From NCBI GenBank assembly GCA_025455795.1, contig JALOLW010000341.1:1-5316 (forward strand): 5,316 nucleotides of DNA, given 5' to 3'. The stretch's first letter is position 1, and every line of letters begins with the position of its first letter. The notes under the pieces were generated by a model. It had not been told where the DNA came from. It did no database searches and saw only the letters and a list, made by a program, of their open reading frames with translations. A program made the position numbers and the translations under genes. Positions 1-5,316 of the stretch are shown in pieces. The stretch comes from Spirosomataceae bacterium (GTDB taxonomy: Bacteria > Bacteroidota > Bacteroidia > Cytophagales > Spirosomataceae).

Positions 1-1
1 G

Positions 2-292
2 TTTGACGCGGGTGTATCTTTTGATAGTACACTCGGAGAACAAGTTCAAATGGCTTTGCTGCTTATCAAAGCATACGAAGACGAACATTATGCTATTCCT
101 ACTCCTGACGCCATTGAAGCTGTAAAACTAAAAATGGAGGAAAAGGGCATAAAAAACAAGGATTTGGCGATTTGGATAGGTAGTAAAAGTTACGTATCTG
201 CATTACTCAGTCGCAAAAAGCCCCTGACTTTACGAATAGCACAGCTTTTTCATCAAAAATTAGGTATTCCTGCCGAGGTTTTACTTCGATAG
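2..292 (+). CDS. HigA/COG5499-like XRE-family antitoxin, 5'-partial
   Basis: This is the C-terminal part of a helix-turn-helix antitoxin-type regulator. The frame is open to the left edge: 16 codons (reading FDAGVSFDS...EQVQ) precede the ATG at 50, so that ATG is very probably internal and the true start lies outside the window. The 96 visible residues match the COG5499/HigA pattern: a helical stretch LLIKAYEDEHY, then the IPTPDAIEAVKLKMEEKG linker, then a helix-turn-helix (KNKDLAIWIGSKSYVSALL) and the terminal signature LGIPAEVLLR. In this family the antitoxin neutralises a HigB/RelE-fold mRNA interferase whose gene usually lies just upstream, and the helix-turn-helix represses the pair's promoter. 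Neither the toxin nor the promoter is visible here. The stop codon overlaps the 3' end of the convergent glycosyltransferase gene. Family call is firm; the toxin pairing is inferred. Confidence 0.88.
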   Translation, partial: FDAGVSFDSTLGEQVQMALLLIKAYEDEHYAIPTPDAIEAVKLKMEEKGIKNKDLAIWIGSKSYVSALLSRKKPLTLRIAQLFHQKLGIPAEVLLR

Positions 293-2014
293 TTTTTTGA
301 CGCGAACCAAATACTGTTTGGAGGTTTCTTGGAGACGAGTGGCGGGGTTTAAAAACGGCAGCGTCAGCCCCGTGACGTGGAAGCGGTCGTGCTGCCACAA
401 CGTATCGGCTTGGAGGTTTTGCTGCTGTAAAGCCGCCAACCCTTTTTTCTCCGTAAATAGCCACACGTCGCTATTTTGCGCCAACGAATCTATCTGCGTA
501 GCGCGGCGCACAACAGGTGTGGTATGCCGCGTGTAAAAATCAAGCGCATCGTGAAAAATCTGGTATTCGGCGGCGGGTAGTACATCAAACTTATAAAAAC
601 GGTCGAGCGGTACAGCCTGCTCTCGCATGATTTTTTGGCCCAACTGAGAGCCTGTTTGGTACGGCAACAGCGACGGATAAAAGTGGGCATTGAGCATCAG
701 ATTGGCCGCAATCGCCGTCAAGAAAGGCGCGAAAACCATCTGTGAAAATGGAGGGCGTTTTTTGCTATAAAGCCTGAAAATCAAGAAAGTAAGCAAACCA
801 AAAACCATCCAAAGTACGATGCTTTGAAGCGGGAATGCCCATACTGATAAAATCAAAACGACCAGCACCATCACGCAAGAAGTAACAACCAGCGCAACGC
901 GCGGAACAGCAAACGGAATACTACGTTTTGCATGCTGGTCGGGATTTGTAATCCCGACCCAAGAGCCAGCGGATTTGTAATCCGCCATGCACTGCTCCAA
1001 ATACCGCGCCGTCAGTACGGCAGCCAACGGAAACACCACAAACGTATAATGCGGCAACTGATACTGTGCCGTAGAAAGTGCCGCAAATGGCAACACAAAT
1101 CCACCCAACGAAATGGCTTCGTCGGAAGAAGCGATTTTGAAACCATTTTTTACAATCTCTCTGATGCGCGCAAATAGTGCCAACGCAAACACCAACACCC
1201 ACGGCAGAAAACTCCACAGAAAGTTTTGGGTTTGGAAAAGAAGCCCAGGGCTGTTGCTCCACTCGCTCTCGCCCGTGATGCGCCCGAAGCTCTGTTTCCA
1301 AAAGAAAAAATACAAACCTTCATCGCCGTATTGACGATAAACCCCGATGCAGTAGGGAATTAAAACCACGCCCGTTGCCAAAATTCCGACGAGCCACTCC
1401 CACCGAAAAATCTGTTTCCAGTCTCTTTTGAGGGCGAAATCCACAAAAAATGCCGCGCCTACCACAATCACGGCGATAGGGCCTTTGGCCAACATTCCCA
1501 GCCCCATAAACCCAAAGGCTCCTATCAACCACTTCCACTTGCGGGACTGAAGGTGGGGTTTAAGGTACTCCGCCAGCATCCACACCGACACCGTCACGCA
1601 GTTGGTGAGCAACGTGTCGCAGCGCACATCGTGGTTCATCAGAAAAAACGCCTGACAACTCCCCATCACGAGCGCGGCGATGTAGGCCACTTGCTCCGAA
1701 TAGTACAGCTTACAAAAACGATAAATCGCGTACAGCCCGAACAGCGTAGAAAGGATTGGCACAAGTCGGTAGGTGAAATTGTACGCGCCAAATAGTTTGA
1801 AAATCAAGGCAGTAAGCCAAAAAAGCAACGGGGGTTTGTCCAAATAATAATCTTCGCCACGGTACTGCACTTCCAAGAAATTGTTGTTGTCTGACATCTC
1901 ACGACCAATATTGGCGTACTGGGCCGCATCAATATCCATGATGTCAATGGCATAGCCGCCTATCACGTACACCGCAAGCAAAGCCACAAAGGGCAAAAAA
2001 CGATTATAATTCAC
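281..2014 (-). CDS. ArnT/PMT-like (GT39-type) membrane glycosyltransferase
   Basis: A 577-aa multi-pass inner-membrane protein of the dolichyl-phosphate-mannose mannosyltransferase/ArnT type. Such enzymes move a sugar from a polyprenyl-phosphate donor to lipid A, protein or another envelope acceptor on the outer face of the membrane. Visible family marks are an N-terminal helix followed by MDIDAAQYANIGREM (residues 26-40, candidate catalytic Asp27/Asp29), YLDKPPLLFWL (57-67), the RCD motif with Asp133 in a position typical of the second conserved Asp, MLAKGP (174-179) and QYQLPHYTFVVFPLA (317-331). A poorly hydrophobic C-terminal part (about 450-577) is probably periplasmic. The start is GTG, and GTGA overlaps the TGA of the upstream hydrolase gene, suggesting translational coupling; the next Met (26) would delete the first membrane helix. 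Residues about 342-362 come from an in-frame palindromic repeat. Acceptor and donor are unknown. Confidence 0.88.
   Translation of the reverse strand: MNYNRFLPFVALLAVYVIGGYAIDIMDIDAAQYANIGREMSDNNNFLEVQYRGEDYYLDKPPLLFWLTALIFKLFGAYNFTYRLVPILSTLFGLYAIYRFCKLYYSEQVAYIAALVMGSCQAFFLMNHDVRCDTLLTNCVTVSVWMLAEYLKPHLQSRKWKWLIGAFGFMGLGMLAKGPIAVIVVGAAFFVDFALKRDWKQIFRWEWLVGILATGVVLIPYCIGVYRQYGDEGLYFFFWKQSFGRITGESEWSNSPGLLFQTQNFLWSFLPWVLVFALALFARIREIVKNGFKIASSDEAISLGGFVLPFAALSTAQYQLPHYTFVVFPLAAVLTARYLEQCMADYKSAGSWVGITNPDQHAKRSIPFAVPRVALVVTSCVMVLVVLILSVWAFPLQSIVLWMVFGLLTFLIFRLYSKKRPPFSQMVFAPFLTAIAANLMLNAHFYPSLLPYQTGSQLGQKIMREQAVPLDRFYKFDVLPAAEYQIFHDALDFYTRHTTPVVRRATQIDSLAQNSDVWLFTEKKGLAALQQQNLQADTLWQHDRFHVTGLTLPFLNPATRLQETSKQYLVRVKKLSK
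930..990. repeat. Double palindromic element inside a coding gene (DYKSA-type)
   Basis: Two perfect hairpins lie 29 bp apart and share the core ATTTGTAAT. The first has 10-bp arms GGTCGGGATT (937-946) and AATCCCGACC (950-959) around loop TGT. The second has 7-bp arms GCGGATT (969-975) and AATCCGC (979-985) around the same TGT loop. The pair is bracketed by a short inverted repeat GCATG (930-934)/CATGC (986-990). Read on the minus strand in the glycosyltransferase frame it encodes residues 343-362, MADYKSAGSW then VGITNPDQHA, with no stop. From memory, GGATTTGTAATCC-type palindromes are dispersed repeats in Cytophagales genomes and give DYKSA-like peptides; this could not be searched. The structure is certain; the mobile or repetitive nature is inferred. 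Confidence 0.75.
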
Positions 2015-2754
2015 TGATTCTGTAAGTTTATGTTTAGCTGAGTCACTTGGTCTGTTTCTGTATCCAATATCAAAATTCCCTCTTCGGTGGCGTTGAGTTG
2101 GCCTATCAATTCACCTTGTTGATTCCAAACGGCCGACTGTCCCGCCGCCACAAAATCATCGCAGGTGCCGACGCAATTGGCCATCAACACCATCATCTTG
2201 TGCGTTTGGGCGATGATTGGATAGTGCGCTTTGGCTTTTTCGACACCCTTCACCGACTTGGCCACGCTCGCAAAATAAATCGCTGTCCCTGCCATAGCAG
2301 CCGTGGCGGCGTGTGTTGGCACAAGAGATTCGTAGCAAATAGCAGGTGCGATAAACTGGTTGCGATACGGAAGAAGTACAAGTTGCTCTCCTGCCACAAA
2401 ATACCGTAACTCGTCAGGATGAAGCAGTTGTTTGGAGTAAAGCAGACGAGTTCCGTTGGGTAGAATAATCACCATACTGATACGTACACCCTCGTCGCTG
2501 CGCGTGGGAAGCCCCACTCCGAGTGCGATTTGATGCTCATTACTAAGGTTTTGCAAAATCTCTAACCGCTTGTCGTATTTGGTTGTGGCCAGTGCATGGG
2601 CAAGCGTGGGTTCGTAACCCGTGAGCGAAAGTTCTGGAAAAAACATCAACGACACGCCATGACCTACCGCCAAACGCACAAAGTCGGCGTGCCGTTGGAG
2701 GTTGGTTTCAATGTCGCCTTTGACGGGGCGAATTTGCGGAATGGCAATTTTCAT
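2011..2754 (-). CDS. Carbon-nitrogen hydrolase (nitrilase superfamily)
   Basis: A 247-aa cytoplasmic amidase-type enzyme that hydrolyses a non-peptide C-N bond. The Glu-Lys-Cys catalytic triad of the superfamily is complete: Glu41 in MFFPELSLTGYEP, Lys108 in LLYSKQLLHPDE (with the accessory Glu115), and the nucleophile Cys140 in PAICYESLVP. The N-terminal MKIAIPQIRPVKGDIETNL is the usual first strand and helix, and the length is near normal for a single-domain member. There is no signal peptide. The ATG start sits exactly at the conserved MKIA strand. The gene begins 30 bp after the small membrane protein gene and its TGA overlaps the GTG of the glycosyltransferase, so it is in the middle of an operon. 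Substrate cannot be told from the sequence; omega-amidase, N-carbamoyl amidase or another amidase are all possible. An apolipoprotein N-acyltransferase is excluded because the membrane domain is missing. Confidence 0.93.
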   Translation of the reverse strand: MKIAIPQIRPVKGDIETNLQRHADFVRLAVGHGVSLMFFPELSLTGYEPTLAHALATTKYDKRLEILQNLSNEHQIALGVGLPTRSDEGVRISMVIILPNGTRLLYSKQLLHPDELRYFVAGEQLVLLPYRNQFIAPAICYESLVPTHAATAAMAGTAIYFASVAKSVKGVEKAKAHYPIIAQTHKMMVLMANCVGTCDDFVAAGQSAVWNQQGELIGQLNATEEGILILDTETDQVTQLNINLQNQ

Positions 2755-2784
2755 CTGTGTTGCATCAAAAACTACGCGGCAAAG

Positions 2785-3030
2785 CTACGCATTTCTCGAC
2801 GCAATCTCTTTTTGCACTTTTCGCGAATTGCTGACATTCCCAATCAAAATGGCAAGAAATGCTATTGGCATGACCGTAAATACCGAAGGACCTTGTTTTA
2901 TGGTAAGATATACCCCTGACAGCACCATCAACGCAATAAATACGCCCATGACGATGGCTACTTTTTTAAGTTGGCTCTCTTTGGTTTTGAGTTCTTCGGT
3001 TGTAAGTTCAGTGAGTGGTTTTTCTTTCAT
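2785..3030 (-). CDS. Small two-helix membrane protein of unknown function
   Basis: An 81-aa protein with a charged N-terminal helix (KPLTELTTEELKTKESQLKK, residues 4-23), a first membrane segment (about 24-43, VAIVMGVFIALMVLSGVYLT), a short loop, a second membrane segment (about 49-65) and a basic tail ending in KEIASRNA. Similar short proteins occur widely in Bacteroidota, and I recall some carrying the database name 'redox-active disulfide protein 2'. This one has no cysteine, so a redox role is not supported. The ATG at 3030 follows the stop of the upstream lyase-like gene by only 4 bp, which argues for co-transcription and possibly coupled translation. Function is unknown; it is a real gene by its composition, ATG start and tight packing. 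Confidence 0.82.
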   Translation of the reverse strand: MKEKPLTELTTEELKTKESQLKKVAIVMGVFIALMVLSGVYLTIKQGPSVFTVMPIAFLAILIGNVSNSRKVQKEIASRNA

Positions 3031-3034
3031 TGCA

Positions 3035-4747
3035 TTAAGACAATTTGATGGTATGCTGAAAAGGCGTGAAACCCGTCAAAAATACCGTAGGCGTGTCGGT
3101 AAAAGGCAACGCCCCGCGCAGTTGTACGTTTTTGTGTTCGGCGCGGCCACGGCCAAACCGAATACTGTCCGTGCCTACGGTGTAGCTGCCTTCGTCGGTG
3201 TGAAGTAGGAAGGCTTTGTCGCGGGTAGGATGCGGCATTACTCCTGCCAACGTCCCGCCCGCCCTAAACATCAACTCCAACGCCACTGGCACGCCGTCGG
3301 TTCCCGTCAAGCTCAATTCGATTTCTACGCCTTGGTCGGTTTCGGTAATTTTGATGGTAGTGGTGAGTTTTTGTACTTCACTTTGGGGGCGTTTGTCGCG
3401 GGGCATTTTTTCCCAATCGCCATCGGGGGCAATTTGGGCGGCATCAAACGGCTGATAATAAGGCCCTTCGAGCGAGGAAGTTAGCACCCAGCTATTGCCT
3501 ATTTGTTCTATTTTTTCGGATTGAAACTGTCCTTTGCCAAAAAACGAGGCCGCTATTCTCATGCCTTGCAGCACGGCATTGCCTTTGTGAAAGGTAAGCC
3601 AAGTGGGGTTTTTGGCCAAAATGGTGGTATCCCACTCGCCCCGCCGAATCCGCACCACGCCCGAGTGGGTAAACGCCCGTGCATAATGCGTAGGCAAGGC
3701 CGCGCTTGGGGGGAGTTCTTTCCAAAGTATCGGGTCTTCCAAAAACGCATCCATGTACGACGCGATTTTTTTACCTGCCATTTTTTCGATAAGCCGACAC
3801 ATCGCGGCCATCTCGCCGCTGTTGTCGTGCAGTGCCATAAAGCGATAGCACTGATAATAGCCCTCCATCGTTCCCGTCACGGCTTTGTCTTGACGGCCAG
3901 AGGCTTCGGTCACTACTTCGCCATTGGGATGCACATAATACATCGTCATTTGGAGGTTGCGGCGCACCACGTCTATGAGTTCGGGTTTGTTGAAACCCTT
4001 GGCCACGGTGAGCAGCACGCGGTTGGTAAGGGGCGAATAAATGTAGCTGCTTTTCTCGTTGTACTGACCGTCGGGGTCTATGTCAATATGCTCGGCCAGC
4101 CACTGTTCTGCCCGCTGACGGTAGCGCGAGTCAGGCCAAATTTGGTACAGATTGGCCAATCCTGCCGACACTACCCAACGGTGGTTGGGCGTGTGAATAC
4201 CGCCCACGATGAGTGCTTCACCTGCGCGTTGAAGAAAAGTTTTAAGCAAATTGAGTACCGTACTTGCCTCGGTGGTTTTGGTAGCTGCGACCAGCCGATA
4301 AGTAGGCGAAAGGTAATTGACCAAAAAGCCCGTATCGGGAGTAGAGTGGAAATTGGTCGTGAGCAGGTCTATTGTACCGTCTTGGTGCTGCGCTTTGAGC
4401 AGGTATTTGAGTGCCAATTCTACCTGATAAAGTTGCGTTTTGGACTGATAGTAAGCCGATTCAGGGGTGGCAACTGCCCAAAGTGACCGTTGCACAAAAC
4501 TCGACGTGCTGTGGACATTGGGGATGTCGTCGGCATCTTTGAAGCCCCCAAACGCTTGCGACTTGGGGTCGGTGATGCGGAGGGGGACATAGTTAGGTAA
4601 AATATCATCGTTGATTTTGACCCATTCGAGAAGCCAAGCGGGCTTGCGCTCGGCCACACCCGACGGGCTTGCCCAAGAAAATGGCGTATTGACCAACGAA
4701 AATCCGCCCGAAAGCGCGCTTATTTGTAGAAAAGAACGACGGTGCAT
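3035..4747 (-). CDS. Tat-exported toroid/beta-sandwich polysaccharide lyase-like protein
   Basis: A 570-aa exported protein. The chosen start (ATG at 4747) puts the twin-arginine signal MHRRSFLQISALSGG at the very N-terminus, with likely cleavage near Ala26 (FSWA/SPSG); an in-frame ATG at 4801 would add 18 residues ahead of it and is less likely. Residues about 35-340 are helix-rich with periodic hydrophobic repeats, as in an (alpha/alpha) toroid. Residues about 355-570 look all-beta, as in the sandwich domains of heparinase/hyaluronate-lyase-like enzymes. Clustered polar motifs that could form a site are NFHSTPD (132-138), NHRW (188-191), QYNEKSSYIYSP (228-239) and TEASGRQD (280-287). The layout suggests a polysaccharide lyase or hydrolase acting in the periplasm or outside, but I cannot assign a CAZy family and the activity is inferred. 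It is the first gene of the minus-strand cluster. Confidence 0.72.
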   Translation of the reverse strand: MHRRSFLQISALSGGFSLVNTPFSWASPSGVAERKPAWLLEWVKINDDILPNYVPLRITDPKSQAFGGFKDADDIPNVHSTSSFVQRSLWAVATPESAYYQSKTQLYQVELALKYLLKAQHQDGTIDLLTTNFHSTPDTGFLVNYLSPTYRLVAATKTTEASTVLNLLKTFLQRAGEALIVGGIHTPNHRWVVSAGLANLYQIWPDSRYRQRAEQWLAEHIDIDPDGQYNEKSSYIYSPLTNRVLLTVAKGFNKPELIDVVRRNLQMTMYYVHPNGEVVTEASGRQDKAVTGTMEGYYQCYRFMALHDNSGEMAAMCRLIEKMAGKKIASYMDAFLEDPILWKELPPSAALPTHYARAFTHSGVVRIRRGEWDTTILAKNPTWLTFHKGNAVLQGMRIAASFFGKGQFQSEKIEQIGNSWVLTSSLEGPYYQPFDAAQIAPDGDWEKMPRDKRPQSEVQKLTTTIKITETDQGVEIELSLTGTDGVPVALELMFRAGGTLAGVMPHPTRDKAFLLHTDEGSYTVGTDSIRFGRGRAEHKNVQLRGALPFTDTPTVFLTGFTPFQHTIKLS

Positions 4748-4805
4748 GGAGAGCAGAAAAAAAGCATGGTTTATTAAAATTAACTCAATCTGCATAAACA
4801 TAAGT
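4748..4805 (-). promoter_or_regulatory. Likely leader/promoter region of the four-gene operon
   Basis: This AT-rich stretch separates the strong hairpin from the first gene of the cluster. On the minus strand it contains TATGTTTA (4795-4802) and TAATTTTA (4774-4781), each one base short of the Bacteroidota -7 consensus TAnnTTTG. Neither has a convincing TTG element at the expected distance upstream. There is no purine-rich Shine-Dalgarno before the ATG at 4747, as is common in the phylum. A promoter is expected here or overlapping the hairpin, but its exact place is not resolved. Confidence 0.3.
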
Positions 4806-4835
4806 ATAACAGGGCATAATTAGATGCCCTGTTAT
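4806..4835 (-). terminator. Perfect 12-bp stem-loop, probable terminator
   Basis: The arms ATAACAGGGCAT (4806-4817) and ATGCCCTGTTAT (4824-4835) are perfect inverted repeats around a 6-base loop. The hairpin lies 87 bp beyond the stop of the surface-protein gene and 58 bp before the lyase-like start, both on the minus strand, so it is well placed to end the first transcript. The minus-strand sequence after the stem is only mildly T-rich (ACTTATGTTTATGC), so this is not a textbook intrinsic terminator. An operator or attenuator for the downstream operon is the alternative. Confidence 0.6.
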
Positions 4836-4881
4836 GACTGTTTTACTCTACTCTATTTAAAAATTGCCTATCTTGTAAGAG

Positions 4882-4907
4882 TTTGGTTATAAAAAGTGTT
4901 AACCAAA
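4882..4907. repeat. Short inverted repeat in the 3' region of the surface-protein gene
   Basis: The 8-bp arms TTTGGTTA (4882-4889) and TAACCAAA (4900-4907) are separated by 10 bases and begin 15 bp after the surface-protein stop codon. The stem is AT-rich and weak. It may stabilise the mRNA 3' end, act with the stronger downstream hairpin, or be chance. Confidence 0.4.
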
Positions 4908-4922
4908 GTTCAATTATTATTC

Positions 4923-5316
4923 CTACTTGCTTTTAATCTTTCTTACTGTAAATGGCACACATATCGGATTTGTGGGACAACAGTCACCTTCAAAGAAAAT
5001 GTATGAGCAACAACCTACCGTTGGACAAGTTACATTGGTAGCGGTAAAGCGATACGAACCTGCTGTTGTCACTTGGAGGGTCGAAGTAGTCGCATTGGTA
5101 ATAGGTTGATTGTCCTTAAACCACTGGATATTTGTTAGATTGGACGGAATACTTAATTCATATATCTGTCCTACACAAATTGGGACAGGCACTGTGACAC
5201 AAGTACGGTCAAAATCATCTTCCGTCTCTACTCCGTTGTTGGGGGTCGAGTCTATATCTAGTTGATCCGCTTTGCTAACTTGGGCTGTAAAATACTGTAC
5301 TCCTGTATTTATTACC
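4923..5316 (-). CDS. DUF11-like secreted surface protein, C-terminal end (5'-partial)
   Basis: Only the last 130 codons are visible; the frame is open to the right edge, and the GTG at 5192 is internal. The first part, VINTGVQYFTAQVSKADQL, followed by an acidic D-I-D-S-T-P-N-N-G...E-D-D motif (visible residues 20-34), is the usual end of a DUF11/conserved-repeat domain, with a likely calcium-binding loop. After it comes an Ig-like module (about 42-95; QWFKDNQPITNATTSTLQVTTAGSYRFTATN) and a Cys-rich end. There are eight cysteines (visible positions 39, 47, 97, 102, 103, 112, 113, 119), including CC pairs, fitting disulfides outside the cytoplasm. The protein stops at a basic KIKSK with no recognised type IX secretion C-terminal domain or LPXTG-like anchor. 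It is probably a large adhesin or structural surface protein; its role is inferred. Confidence 0.8.
   Translation of the reverse strand, partial: VINTGVQYFTAQVSKADQLDIDSTPNNGVETEDDFDRTCVTVPVPICVGQIYELSIPSNLTNIQWFKDNQPITNATTSTLQVTTAGSYRFTATNVTCPTVGCCSYIFFEGDCCPTNPICVPFTVRKIKSK

Noticed and set aside
50..52. ATG at 50 as start of the antitoxin gene
   Set aside because: The frame is open upstream to the window edge, and HigA-type proteins have a helical N-terminal extension before this point.
937..985. CRISPR-like repeat pair
   Set aside because: Only two short palindromic units share a 9-base core, with no spacer series and no cas genes; they lie inside a coding frame.
921..1301. A 126-codon minus-strand frame overlapping the glycosyltransferase
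   Set aside because: It is a frame-shifted shadow of the glycosyltransferase gene; the overlapping frame carries the family motifs and membrane segments, and this one does not.
2047..2409. A 120-codon plus-strand frame antisense to the C-N hydrolase
   Set aside because: It has no motifs and an odd composition, and it covers the catalytic region of a clearly conserved enzyme on the other strand.
3503..4486. A 327-codon plus-strand open frame antisense to the lyase-like gene
   Set aside because: It is rich in His, Arg, Cys and Phe without domains, helices or family motifs, and lies wholly within a gene with clear protein features. It is the kind of long antisense frame produced by the codon use of the real gene.
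4748..4801. Upstream in-frame ATG at 4801 giving a 588-aa lyase-like protein
   Set aside because: It would bury the twin-arginine signal 20 residues inside the protein, and its start codon lies only 4 bases from the hairpin; the ATG at 4747 gives a normal Tat signal.
5190..5192. GTG at 5192 as the start of an 89-aa secreted protein
   Set aside because: The frame continues to the right edge with a recognisable DUF11-like end, and there is no signal peptide at the GTG.

Overview
The window looks like a chromosomal piece from a Bacteroidota member, most likely a Cytophagales-type bacterium. The protein types support this: a DUF11-like surface protein tail with a Cys-rich end, a Tat-exported toroid-type protein, and a small two-helix membrane protein common in that phylum. 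Starts also lack clear Shine-Dalgarno sequences, and there is a DYKSA-type palindromic repeat. The assignment rests on protein style, not on a marker gene.

Layout from left to right. (1) The window opens inside a plus-strand gene for a HigA/COG5499-like helix-turn-helix antitoxin (to 292); its 5' end, and probably a HigB-type toxin gene, lie off the left edge. (2) It meets tail-to-tail, with a 12-base overlap, a four-gene minus-strand cluster covering 281-4747. In transcription order this encodes a Tat-exported, predicted toroid/beta-sandwich polysaccharide lyase-like protein, an 81-aa two-helix membrane protein, a nitrilase-superfamily C-N hydrolase, and an ArnT/PMT-like GT39-type membrane glycosyltransferase. 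Spacings are 4 bp, 30 bp and a 4-base overlap, so a single operon is likely. (3) A 175-bp AT-rich intergenic region (4748-4922) holds two inverted repeats, one with a perfect 12-bp stem that is a good terminator candidate. (4) The right edge carries the C-terminal 130 codons of a secreted surface protein on the minus strand: the end of a DUF11-like repeat with an acidic Asp/Asn-rich motif, then an Ig-like, eight-cysteine terminal module.

The cluster combines lipid-linked sugar transfer at the inner membrane, an exported polysaccharide-active-like protein and a cytoplasmic amidase-type hydrolase. This suggests envelope glycan modification or turnover, but no substrate can be read from the sequence. 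The most unusual item is a double palindromic element (about 930-990) lying in frame inside the glycosyltransferase gene. It adds about 20 residues (MADYKSAG...NPDQHA) to a loop between membrane segments. I found no convincing wholly new multi-gene system.
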